Of a stretch of 64,000 nucleotides of DNA, positions 43,825 through 52,644 are shown piece after piece. The stretch is taken from positions 744,001 to 808,000 of the forward strand of contig JACJYZ010000003.1 in assembly GCA_020635855.1 (NCBI GenBank), written 5' to 3'. The translations under genes and the position numbers were made by a program. The DNA is from Flavobacteriales bacterium (lineage in GTDB: Bacteria > Bacteroidota > Bacteroidia > JACJYZ01). Each line of letters opens with the position of its first letter. Position 1 is the stretch's first letter. The notes under the pieces were generated by a model. That model saw nothing but the letters and a program-made list of their open reading frames with translations. It ran no database searches and had not been told where the DNA came from.

Positions 43825-45156
43825 TCACATCATCCCCCTGGTTTTAATTTCCAGGTAATGGTTGATAACGGTGGTCGATAATTTTAGCGGGTCGCACATC
43901 ATGGCATGAATTCCCTGGCGTTCGAATTCGCGGATGATCTGTTCTTTTTCCATGATGAACTTCCGCGCCATGGTGTGTTGGTAGATGTCTATGATGGTTT
44001 GTGATTCGGATTCGCTGTATGTTTTCAGCTCGGTATTCTCAAAGAACATCACCACCAGCAGGTGTCGTTTGTGGATCATCTTGAGGATGGGAAGCACCCT
44101 GTTCATGGCATGAACGCTGTCGAAATTGGTATAGAGAAAGATCAGGCTGCGATTGGGAACATACCTTCGGATGTGCAGGTACAGGTCTTCGTAGTTGGAT
44201 TCGCAATAGTTGTATTTCGATTTATAAAGGGCATGCAGGATCTTTTTCAACTGGGTGGAAGAGCGGTCGGCTTTGACAAATGTATCGGCCTGGTTTGAGA
44301 AAGTGATCAGACCGGCCTTGTCGTGTCGCTTCAGCGCAATGTTGGAGAGGGCGAGGGAAGTGTTGACGCCGTAATCGAACAGCGTAAGTCCATTGAAAGG
44401 CATCTTCATCACACGCCCTTTGTCGATCACGGAATAGACTTGCTGTGAGCGTTCTTCCTCGTAGCGGTTCACCATGAGGGAGGTGGACCGGCTGCTGGCT
44501 TTCCAGTTGATGTTGCGCGGATCGTCACCCGCCACATAGGTTTTAAGCTGGTCGAATTCGTAACTCTTGCCAATTCGTTTCGATTTGTTCTCGCCCTGCA
44601 GCACCATTTGTCCGGTGACCGCCAGTTCTTCCTGTTTCATCTGGATAACCGACGGGTATACGGTCACGTCCGTATCCGCATGTGTGGTTTCTTTTCTGGA
44701 TGCCAGTCCGATCCGGGTGCGCACGAACACCCGGATGGCGCCGAACCTGTATTCACCCCGCACGGTGGGGCGAAGCATGTACGACATTTCCTTTTCTTCT
44801 TCATCGGCCAGGGATGTCTTGATCAGCATGTCGCGGATGTTGAACTGGTAGGGCACCTCATCGATGATCTCCAGCCGGAGTTTCAGTTGCGACCGGTTCT
44901 TTAGTTTCATTCGAACCAGGTTGTTGTCGCTCAATGAAAATATACCCGGCATATGTCGTGATACTTCCACATTGCCCGATTTGCGGTACAGCAAGAACAG
45001 ATCAGCCAGGAAAAACAGCCCCACGACTCCGAGCAATCCGAAAGAGACCTTATATAAGGGTCCGATCGTGAACGACAGCAGGAACAGCAGGATGATCGTT
45101 CCCATGATGAAAAAGAAACGATTGGTCAGATACAAGGCACGTAGGGCGCGGATCAC
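43825..45156 (-). CDS. DUF58-domain protein
   Basis: 443 residues. The chosen start is a GTG at 45156 overlapping the MoxR stop (GTGA); longer frames run into MoxR. Two TM helices near the N-terminus, then a beta-rich region and the DUF58 core (GDDPRNINWKASSR, VMKMPFNGLTLFDYG), which adopts a vWA-like fold. Forms a module with the MoxR ATPase. Confidence 0.9.
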   Translation of the reverse strand: MIRALRALYLTNRFFFIMGTIILLFLLSFTIGPLYKVSFGLLGVVGLFFLADLFLLYRKSGNVEVSRHMPGIFSLSDNNLVRMKLKNRSQLKLRLEIIDEVPYQFNIRDMLIKTSLADEEEKEMSYMLRPTVRGEYRFGAIRVFVRTRIGLASRKETTHADTDVTVYPSVIQMKQEELAVTGQMVLQGENKSKRIGKSYEFDQLKTYVAGDDPRNINWKASSRSTSLMVNRYEEERSQQVYSVIDKGRVMKMPFNGLTLFDYGVNTSLALSNIALKRHDKAGLITFSNQADTFVKADRSSTQLKKILHALYKSKYNYCESNYEDLYLHIRRYVPNRSLIFLYTNFDSVHAMNRVLPILKMIHKRHLLVVMFFENTELKTYSESESQTIIDIYQHTMARKFIMEKEQIIREFERQGIHAMMCDPLKLSTTVINHYLEIKTRGMM

Positions 45157-46223
45157 CTGGGAACTTCTATGTTGCGGATGATATCGCTGATCACATCCAT
45201 GGTGGTAACTCCTTCGATTTCTTTTTCCGGCGCCATGATGATGCGGTGATTCAGAACGGGATGACACACGGTTTGTATGTCGTCGGGCGTAACGAAATCA
45301 CGGCCGCGAATGGCGGCGATGGCTTTGGATGTTTTCATGATGGCCAGGGATGCGCGTGGTGATCCTCCCAGGTACAGGTCGCTGTTGTTACGGGTTTCGT
45401 AGACGATCTTCGCGATGTAATCAAGCAAATCATCTTTGATGTGCACGGACTCCACAAGCTTCATGCATTTCAGGATGTCGTCCGATGACGCCACTGCCTT
45501 GATGTCTTCCAGTATCTGCATGTTGAAATCTTCCCGGAACCTTTTGAGGATCTTTGATTCTTCCTCCAGGTTGGGGTATCCCACGATCAACTTGAACAGG
45601 AACCTGTCGAGCTGAGCTTCGGGTAGTTTGTAAATCCCCTCATGTTCCACCGGGTTCTGCGTGGCGATGACAAAAAACGGCAGGGGCAAAACACGGGTCA
45701 CACCGTCAAGGGTGATCTGTCTTTCCTCCATCACCTCGAACAGGGCCGACTGCGTTTTGGCCGGGGCACGGTTGATCTCATCAACCAAAACCAGGTTGGA
45801 AAACAAGGGACCTTTCCTGAATTCAAACTCGGACCGCTGCATGTGAAAGATGTTCGTTCCGATGATGTCAGACGGCATCAGGTCGGGTGTGAACTGGATG
45901 CGGGTGAAATTGATCTGCATGCATTTTGCGATCAGTTTTGCAGTGAGTGTTTTGGCCACGCCGGGAACACCCTCAATGAGGATATGCCCTCCTGAGAACA
46001 TGCCGGTCATGATCAGTTCGATGAGTGGGTCGTTCCCGATCACGATGTGCTGAATCTGTTCCTTCACCCGTTGGAATACCGTGCCTACAAAATGATTGCC
46101 ATTGCCGGCGCTTACGGTATGCGGTGCATCAGTCTGAGTGGTTGTGGGCTGCGGTGCAACGCCATCGGCTTCCTGGTTCGGATGAGCCGGTGCGGGGTTG
46201 TTCGGTGTGGTGTTTTCTTCCAT
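45153..46223 (-). CDS. MoxR-family AAA+ ATPase
   Basis: 356 residues with a Pro/Asn-rich N-terminal extension of about 45 residues. Walker A-like IEGVPGVAKT, Walker B LVDEINRA, sensor ATQNPVEHEG, Arg finger region PEAQLDRF: standard AAA_3 / MoxR. Likely a chaperone that remodels or activates its DUF58/vWA partner. Starts TAATG-overlapping with the upstream gene. Confidence 0.95.
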   Translation of the reverse strand: MEENTTPNNPAPAHPNQEADGVAPQPTTTQTDAPHTVSAGNGNHFVGTVFQRVKEQIQHIVIGNDPLIELIMTGMFSGGHILIEGVPGVAKTLTAKLIAKCMQINFTRIQFTPDLMPSDIIGTNIFHMQRSEFEFRKGPLFSNLVLVDEINRAPAKTQSALFEVMEERQITLDGVTRVLPLPFFVIATQNPVEHEGIYKLPEAQLDRFLFKLIVGYPNLEEESKILKRFREDFNMQILEDIKAVASSDDILKCMKLVESVHIKDDLLDYIAKIVYETRNNSDLYLGGSPRASLAIMKTSKAIAAIRGRDFVTPDDIQTVCHPVLNHRIIMAPEKEIEGVTTMDVISDIIRNIEVPR

Positions 46224-47473
46224 TACTTGCAGTTTTTATAGAAATGTTCGATTGCCTGGTTGAGTTTTGACAGGTCGTCAACGTACGTACCTGATTGGCC
46301 ATACCGGATGGCAAAAAGATGTTTGTAGATGCGGTCAACGTCTTTAACGGACAGTCCTGAGCGTGTCGCCACCTGTTCCACCAGTGGCTTCCGCTCCAGC
46401 TTCGTGTCAATCCTGTACCGGTTGCGGAGATAGTTGTTGAACAGGAGAATGATCTCTTCCGCCATGAGTTTCGGACTTCCTTGCTGGAAATACAGGGTGC
46501 CCACCGCTTTTGCATATTCGATGGATGCATTGTTGTTTGCCGGAAGGATGGGGATGACCCGTTGGCGGCGTTTGGATCCGAAGAACAGGTAAAGCAAGAT
46601 CAAGCCGCAGGTCATGTACCAACCCGTTTTCAGTGAACGGTGTGAAAAGAGAAAACGCAGCGGGTTGGTTGTGTTTGTTGCATCGCCTGAGTTGTCGCTG
46701 GGATTGTGACTGATGCGATCCCAGTATATCCGGTCACTTTTCAGGTATCCGAGTACCCGCTCCGTATAACGGAACCCATCTTCGGTCAGCAGGTGGTAGT
46801 TGGTGAATATGATTGGATTTGTATGCAGGTAAATGTAACCCTTTCCATAGGGGAGGCGAACGAAATTCACGAATTGCCGGTTCTTGAATTTGCCTAGAAT
46901 TTCTATCGGATACGATTCGGATATGAACTCCGTGAAATCATCAAATTCTATGTAGTTCCAATCATAGTAGACAGGACGTGATATCTCAAGGTGCGTGAAC
47001 CGGCAACTCTTTTCATGCCGGTAAGCCGCATCGGTGAACCGTATGTCTATGGAGGTGTCCCTTTCGGCAGAATACAGGATTTGGTCAGACGGTAGGTCTC
47101 CGAATACATGCCTGAGGAATTCTTCCGGGTAGGTGTTGGTTGCAAGGAACACGTCATTGCCCTTGTTGACATATGACAACAACCGGTCGGTGGCAAGGGA
47201 ATCCGTGAAATAGGAATAGCCGATGAATACATAGGATGTGTTGCACGCGGATGTATCCACATCGCGCGTAACATTTTGCACATCCCGCACGGTATAATCT
47301 TTTTTGATCCATTCATGTAACACTTTGGTGGCGTAGGGTTGGTTGGCAGTATCATCATAGCTTTCATGCCACTGGTACTTGGGCGTGAATTGCCGGATGA
47401 AAAGAACAAACAACACCACAACGGCCACGACCACGCCCGCGATCACCACGGCCAGAATGCTACTTCTCTTCAT
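46223..47473 (-). CDS. DUF4350-domain membrane protein
   Basis: 416 residues from the ATG at 47473 (an earlier ATG nine codons upstream lies inside the upstream gene). TM helix at the N-terminus (SILAVVIAGVVVAVVVLFVL), an extracytoplasmic part with a ThuA/GATase-like YVFIGYSYFTDSLATDRL segment, and a second TM near 290 followed by a cytoplasmic C-terminus. Member of the conserved MoxR/DUF58 cluster. Confidence 0.85.
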   Translation of the reverse strand: MKRSSILAVVIAGVVVAVVVLFVLFIRQFTPKYQWHESYDDTANQPYATKVLHEWIKKDYTVRDVQNVTRDVDTSACNTSYVFIGYSYFTDSLATDRLLSYVNKGNDVFLATNTYPEEFLRHVFGDLPSDQILYSAERDTSIDIRFTDAAYRHEKSCRFTHLEISRPVYYDWNYIEFDDFTEFISESYPIEILGKFKNRQFVNFVRLPYGKGYIYLHTNPIIFTNYHLLTEDGFRYTERVLGYLKSDRIYWDRISHNPSDNSGDATNTTNPLRFLFSHRSLKTGWYMTCGLILLYLFFGSKRRQRVIPILPANNNASIEYAKAVGTLYFQQGSPKLMAEEIILLFNNYLRNRYRIDTKLERKPLVEQVATRSGLSVKDVDRIYKHLFAIRYGQSGTYVDDLSKLNQAIEHFYKNCK

Positions 47474-48140
47474 GGCCGGTTTGGGGTTGGATGAATGCAT
47501 TGTACAAGAGGCTGAGCGCTTCGTAGCCTTCTTGGGTTAACGGATGCTCGCCGTACCAGATCCGCTCGTAGCTCAGGATGATCTCCCTGAAACGTTCTTT
47601 CAGTTGCCCTGAACGGAGTTCCGAGTGATACTCCCAGTTGGTTTTGTCTTGCTTCCAGGAGATCAGCTCCCGGTTGGCCAGGTGTTGGATCACCATCAGG
47701 AAATGAATGCGCAGGGCAAACGGGAAGTTCTGTTCGTTCAGGGCTTGTTGAAGCAGGGTGTTCAGATCTACATCCGGCAGGTTGGCTTCCGCTTCAAGGA
47801 TGGTATCGATGCTCAGGTCCTGCTTCTTCAGAACGGGGTTGTTATTGAGGTTGACAAGAACACGGAATAACAGAATCAACAGCAAAACGATGACCATCCC
47901 GTAAAGGACATATTTCAAAAAACCGAAATTCCATTTGATGGAAGGAGTTTCCATGTGTGGTTTCCGGGTGGACGGTTTGTTTTCCGGTAGCTTGATGTTT
48001 TCCGAGTAATCAACACCCCGGGTGACCTTTTCCCATGAGGTCCGTGTCAGGCTGGGAGCGCTTTTCTGTTGGGCCCATCCGGGTACAAACAAGCCCAAGA
48101 GCATCAAGAAGAAAAACAGGAGTAGGAGCCGTGGTCTCAT
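47460..48140 (-). CDS. DUF4129-domain protein
   Basis: 226 residues. Signal peptide (LLLLFFFLMLLGLFVPGWA), one TM (VLYGMVIVLLLILLFRVLV), then the DUF4129 domain (DLNTLLQQALNEQNFPFALR, RFREIILSYERIWYGEHPL) in the cytoplasm. Stop overlaps the next gene by 14 bp; start overlaps the SpoIIM stop by four. Confidence 0.88.
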   Translation of the reverse strand: MRPRLLLLFFFLMLLGLFVPGWAQQKSAPSLTRTSWEKVTRGVDYSENIKLPENKPSTRKPHMETPSIKWNFGFLKYVLYGMVIVLLLILLFRVLVNLNNNPVLKKQDLSIDTILEAEANLPDVDLNTLLQQALNEQNFPFALRIHFLMVIQHLANRELISWKQDKTNWEYHSELRSGQLKERFREIILSYERIWYGEHPLTQEGYEALSLLYNAFIQPQTGHEEK

Positions 48141-49963
48141 TTGGCCCGGATGTTTTTTATCCTTGTGATCAGGTCGCCGGCCTCAAATGTTTCCTTCAGC
48201 GAAAAGTACAATATCACGCACAAGCTGGTCATCATGTAAATGGAGGTAAAGAACGAGAACGAAACCACAAATGCGGATGTGCCGTTGATGAAAGCCTGGG
48301 CCGACGCATTGGAATTCGACACCCCCCATACGAGGTTGGGAATAATGTACCGTTTGAATATCCATTGGTTGATGGCAAGCATTCCTCCGGTGATCAGCGT
48401 TACCCGGAACATCAACCCGAAAAACTTCACCCAGTCCTGATGCAACAATGTACCGGTTTGTTCGGCTGCCTTCCATGGTGTGGTTCTTTGCCAGCTGGAA
48501 ACAAAAATCATGGCAAGGAAGAAGGGGAGCACCAGGAATGCGATCAAGTGGGTCCACATCATGTCCATATAAAGGAGGGCGGAGAAAAGCAGGATGCTCA
48601 TGAAGGTCATCAGCAACAGCCGGATGAAAGGAGGTTGAGGATGTTGCTTCAGATCGGGGTCTGTGGTTGAAAGGAAACTGAGCGTGTGCCGGATGGACAG
48701 GGGAATCAGCATCACCAGACATGCTCCCACCCAGGTGCCCAACAGGGGGAATTCCAGGAAGCGCGTCAGGTCCCGCAGGTAGAAAAAGGGCATCTCATTG
48801 TATTGCACCCTGCCGAACAACCCCAGCGGGTTTATGGCTACGAGGCATGCGGTAGACAAAGCCATCAATCCAACGGGCCAGAAAAAGCACGCAAACCGAC
48901 GGTACAACATTTGACACCCGGTGGCAAAGATCTGCATGCCGGTGTAGATTCGGGCAGACTTGAAGTTAACGGGTGCTTCTTCAATGTCGGGTACTTCCGT
49001 GAATTCCGATGCTTCGGTAGATCTTGCCAGCTTTCGGGGGTACCAGAAAAAATATGCGATGACAAAGGCGAAGCTGAGTAGGATAAAACCGAAGCGGATT
49101 GCATCCGGGATGTCGGTATGGCGGGTCAGAAAGCTTTCGATGAATGCGGCCAGGATCACCATGGGAGTGATGCCGATCATGATTTTCATGGCTTGCCGTG
49201 CAGACACACGAAAGGCCAGAAAGCGCGAATAAGTTCCGGGGAACAGGATGCCTTTGCCGAGGGTGAGTCCGGCACCGCCCGACATGATGATGGTCGATAT
49301 CTCAAGTGTGCCGTGTGTCCATATGGAAAGGAACGACTTCCAGAAAAGGTCACGCTCGATGAAGAAGTATTGGAATACACCCACCATCACACCGTTGTAC
49401 ACCATGATGATGAGCGAGCCGAGTGACATGAATATGCCGAAAATGAAAGTTCGGAAAAGAACAACCAGGTTGTTGAATGCGATGCTCACAAACATTTCCA
49501 CGGGCTCAGCCGAGGCATAGATTCCCATGGGGTCTTTTTTCTCTATGTTGTTTTTCGTAACGGATACGTAATCGGATCCCAGGATGTCGGCGGCGAAAGT
49601 CGGATCATGCCAGCTGGTAACAACCCCCAGGGTGAAACATGCCACGAAAACCAGGAAGGATACAAGCATGGGGCGCCTGCATGCATAGAACGTACGCGGC
49701 AGATCACGCCGCCAGAAGTTGATCATGTTCCGGAAAGTGAACCTCTGGTTGTTGGTGATCTTTCCGAACAATACCCGAACCACGCCGTTCAGGTACTTGG
49801 TTACCGAACGGCTGGCATAGAAGGTCTGGGCATACGACAGGTCATCCGTGATCTGAACAAACAGCTTGCTGACCTGGTTGGGGTTATTCTGATTGCTTTT
49901 CAGACCCTGCTCGAAAGCCTGCCATTTTTCTTTATTTTGCTGAACGAATTGTGATTCTTTCAA
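48137..49963 (-). CDS. SpoIIM-type membrane protein
   Basis: 608 residues with at least ten membrane segments. N-terminal region and TM helices with LWKSFLSIWTHGTLEISTI and GGAGLTLGKGI resemble stage II sporulation protein M. The second half is a further set of TM helices unique to Bacteroidota versions. First gene of the SpoIIM-DUF4129-DUF4350-MoxR-DUF58 operon and divergent from the RDD gene, 55 bp apart, so a shared promoter region is likely. Confidence 0.9.
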   Translation of the reverse strand: MKESQFVQQNKEKWQAFEQGLKSNQNNPNQVSKLFVQITDDLSYAQTFYASRSVTKYLNGVVRVLFGKITNNQRFTFRNMINFWRRDLPRTFYACRRPMLVSFLVFVACFTLGVVTSWHDPTFAADILGSDYVSVTKNNIEKKDPMGIYASAEPVEMFVSIAFNNLVVLFRTFIFGIFMSLGSLIIMVYNGVMVGVFQYFFIERDLFWKSFLSIWTHGTLEISTIIMSGGAGLTLGKGILFPGTYSRFLAFRVSARQAMKIMIGITPMVILAAFIESFLTRHTDIPDAIRFGFILLSFAFVIAYFFWYPRKLARSTEASEFTEVPDIEEAPVNFKSARIYTGMQIFATGCQMLYRRFACFFWPVGLMALSTACLVAINPLGLFGRVQYNEMPFFYLRDLTRFLEFPLLGTWVGACLVMLIPLSIRHTLSFLSTTDPDLKQHPQPPFIRLLLMTFMSILLFSALLYMDMMWTHLIAFLVLPFFLAMIFVSSWQRTTPWKAAEQTGTLLHQDWVKFFGLMFRVTLITGGMLAINQWIFKRYIIPNLVWGVSNSNASAQAFINGTSAFVVSFSFFTSIYMMTSLCVILYFSLKETFEAGDLITRIKNIRAK

Positions 49964-50018
49964 TGTATACGCGATTCAAACAGGGAACACAAAATATGAA
50001 ATATTATGATGGAAACTT

Positions 50019-50741
50019 ATGGCTGACATAGAAATTACCACAGACCAGAATGTGACCATCAGCTATGTGCCCGCAAGTGTCATCAAGCGGTTCGCTGCTT
50101 TGGCCTTGGATGTGATCATTTATGCCCTGGTTGTGGGCATCCTGTTTATTGTTTTGGCTGCCCTGGATGTGAATCCCAAGTGGATCTTTCTGTGCGTGGT
50201 GTTTCCCATTGTGTTCTTTTACAGCCTGGCTTTTGAAGTGTTTAACAATGGGCAATCCATCGGGAAAAGGGCCATGCAGATTCGGGTGGTTCGTCTTGAC
50301 GGAAGGAAGCCCACGTTGATCGACTACGTGATGAGGTGGTCTTTCCGGGTGCTTGATATATATGCAAGCCTGGGAGGGATGGCGGTGCTTTTCATCAGCG
50401 TTTCTCCCCGTTCACAACGTCTCGGGGATGTGCTGGCCAATACGGTTGTGGTGGAGAGCGGGAAACAGGAACGAATGAACATATATAATTTACAGAACCT
50501 CGAAAAGGAACTTGCTTCCTATACACCCCAGTTTCCACAAATCATCCGGTTGTCGGAACAAGACATGCTCGTGGTGCATGAGGTGCTGACAAGATTCCGC
50601 AAGTTTCCGAACTACGCCCACCGAATGGCATTGGAACTAACCGCGAAAAAAATCGAACATGAACTGAACATAAGGGGGCCGGAAAACAAACAACTGTTCC
50701 TGCAGATCCTGATCAAGGATTACGTGCGTCTGTCCAGGTGA
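50019..50741 (+). CDS. RDD-family membrane protein
   Basis: 240 residues. RDD domain (VIKRFAALALDVIIYALVV, QSIGKRAMQIRVVRLDGRKP, SQRLGDVLANTVVV) with three or four TM helices, then a soluble helical C-terminal tail. Commonly next to SpoIIM/MoxR genes; role unknown. Convergent with the truncated RDD gene, adjacent stop codons. Confidence 0.9.
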   Translation: MADIEITTDQNVTISYVPASVIKRFAALALDVIIYALVVGILFIVLAALDVNPKWIFLCVVFPIVFFYSLAFEVFNNGQSIGKRAMQIRVVRLDGRKPTLIDYVMRWSFRVLDIYASLGGMAVLFISVSPRSQRLGDVLANTVVVESGKQERMNIYNLQNLEKELASYTPQFPQIIRLSEQDMLVVHEVLTRFRKFPNYAHRMALELTAKKIEHELNIRGPENKQLFLQILIKDYVRLSR

Positions 50742-51129
50742 TTAACGGGCGTTCACCACATAGGTATTGGTCCATGTGTCATGCCATCCCCGTGCCGTAT
50801 TTCCAAGGAATGAGAAAGGTTCGAACGGAACAAACCGGCTGAGCGAACGCAGAAAAGCATCTTTTGTAGAAGGCTTGTTGCCATACTGATCCACCACTTT
50901 TGTGCCGGTTACGAACTTTCCCAAAGTGCGTCCGGCAGCGGCTTCAAATACGGTATAATAAAGGGGGTAAACCAGGTACATGCTCATGTAAAGCAGCGGT
51001 GTTTCAGCGTCCAATCCTGTTGCCAACAGGACAACGGTCAGGATGATGACGGAGAAATAAATCGCGATGGTGTCAATGATGTAATTAAGGAAACGCTTGC
51101 CGGCGCCTACGGGTTTTGGTGGTTCGGGT
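50742..51129 (-). CDS. second RDD-family protein, N-terminus lost at IS copy 4
   Basis: In frame from the IS boundary: P-E-P-P-K-P-V-G-A-G-K-R-F-L-N-Y-I-I-D-T, about 129 codons to the stop. Contains AAAGRTLGKFVTGTKVVDQY and a conserved SLSRFVPFEPFSFL segment, typical of short RDD proteins. Only a few N-terminal residues are probably missing, but the start codon is gone; an internal ATG at 51026 lies inside the domain. Confidence 0.8.
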
Positions 51130-51175
51130 GTGTGCGTCTTAAAACAAATCCGGACAAAAGGCGATCTAATTTAAG

Positions 51176-52165
51176 TCATAGATTTAACATTTGTTGACGG
51201 TGGAATTTTCTTCTTTGTTTCATGGTTCTTTCTTTGGTTTGTTTTCGTCTGGCCAGGATCTGTTTATCCCTGCCGAAAAATACGTCGGCAGGCGTGAGAT
51301 TTTCCAGTGATTCATGGTACCTGCGGTTGTTGTAGTATCGGATAAATTCAGCCAGCGCCTGGCGCAATTCATCGGGTGAATAATAGTTGTCCAGCTTGAT
51401 CACGTTCTTCATGGACTGATGCCAGCGTTCGATCTTTCCCTGGGTCTGCGGATGACGGACTCTTCCGCGTACGTGCTTGATCTCCCTGTCCTGGAAGAAC
51501 TCAGCCAGGTCTTTGGCAATGTAGCACGGGCCATTATCGCTGAGCACTTTGAGAGACTGTGTGGTTTTGTCAGGAACCACCCCGGTGATCTCAATGGCCT
51601 TGTCGATATTGCGCTGTACGTCATCGGCTCCCATGTTGGTGCATAGTTCGGCATGGATCACGTAGCGGGAGTAATCATCCAGTACCGTGCAGAGGTAATA
51701 CCATCCCCAGTGTCCCACTACTTTCAGGTAAGTGAAATCGGTCTGCCACATCTGGTTGACCCGGGAGGTCTTGTCTTTGTACTGGTTGGCAGCATGATCC
51801 ACCACAAAGGCCGGTGCAGTGATCAGCCCTCTTTCTTTGAGAATGGCATGCACGCTGGACTCGCTGATATACCAGCCCCGGTGATCTACGATGTGCCAGG
51901 CCAGTTCTCTGGATGAGAGGTCTTCCATGTCCAGGGCCAGCTCTACCACCTCCTGGCGTTTCTCATCGGGGATCCGGTTCCACTGGCTTCTTGCCGCCCG
52001 CTTCTTGGGAGCCAGTCCTTCAAACCCTTCCCGCAGATACCGGTCGTACCAGTCATAGAAAGTCGCCTTGGGAATGTCCAGCTCTTTCAGGGTGGCCCGT
52101 ACGCTCAGATCACTGTTTTCCACTATGGAAATGATCTCCATTTTCTCTGATTGACTGTATCGCAT
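51176..52165 (-). CDS. IS3-family transposase OrfB, copy 4 (variant B)
   Basis: Protein identical to copy 3 OrfB; DDE triad intact. Confidence 0.95.
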   Translation of the reverse strand: MRYSQSEKMEIISIVENSDLSVRATLKELDIPKATFYDWYDRYLREGFEGLAPKKRAARSQWNRIPDEKRQEVVELALDMEDLSSRELAWHIVDHRGWYISESSVHAILKERGLITAPAFVVDHAANQYKDKTSRVNQMWQTDFTYLKVVGHWGWYYLCTVLDDYSRYVIHAELCTNMGADDVQRNIDKAIEITGVVPDKTTQSLKVLSDNGPCYIAKDLAEFFQDREIKHVRGRVRHPQTQGKIERWHQSMKNVIKLDNYYSPDELRQALAEFIRYYNNRRYHESLENLTPADVFFGRDKQILARRKQTKERTMKQRRKFHRQQMLNL

Positions 52166-52179
52166 ATACCGCTGCCTTT

Positions 52180-52548
52180 TTAAGCGTCCCCACTCAAACT
52201 TTTTTTTAGGACCCTATTCTGCAGGGTGAGCTCGGCGACCACTTCTTTCAGCTGGCTGTTCTCCTTGCGGAAATGATCCACTTCGGTGGTGTTGGCCTCT
52301 CGGAGGGTATCTCCTAAAAGCCGTTTCTTACCGGCTTCCAGGAAGTCTTTGCTCCAGCGATAGTAGAGGTTGGCGGCAATACCTTCACGGCGACATATCT
52401 CTGAAATGGATAGCTCGCCCTTGAGGCCTTCCAGTACGATTCGGATCTTCTCCTCTGCGGAGAACTTGCGGCGGGTCCTGCGTTTGATCTCACGGACTAC
52501 CCCTTCGGGACTTTGATCTTTCTTTTTCATGTTTGGACTGTTTTTCAA
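52180..52548 (-). CDS. IS3-family transposase OrfA, copy 4
   Basis: As copies 1 and 2 except SPEGVVREI instead of SPEAVVREI; A8 run conserved. So its orfA is closest to copies 1/2, its orfB to copy 3. Confidence 0.93.
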   Translation of the reverse strand: MKNSPNMKKKDQSPEGVVREIKRRTRRKFSAEEKIRIVLEGLKGELSISEICRREGIAANLYYRWSKDFLEAGKKRLLGDTLREANTTEVDHFRKENSQLKEVVAELTLQNRVLKKSLSGDA

Positions 52549-52644
52549 GGTTCCAGTTTTTTACCTTGAAAGCTAGCTTTCAAGGTAAAAAACTGTGACT
52601 AAACTATTGTACCTTAACAGTCCGAATTTTGCTTACGCTGGACA

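Larger units (their letters stand above)
51131..52644 (-). mobile_element. IS3-family insertion sequence, copy 4
   Basis: 1514 bp, palindrome at 52556-52593. Left flank ends GTG and right flank starts GTG, the only copy with a possible 3-bp target duplication. The genes on the two sides are unrelated and each lacks its N-terminus. Confidence 0.93.
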
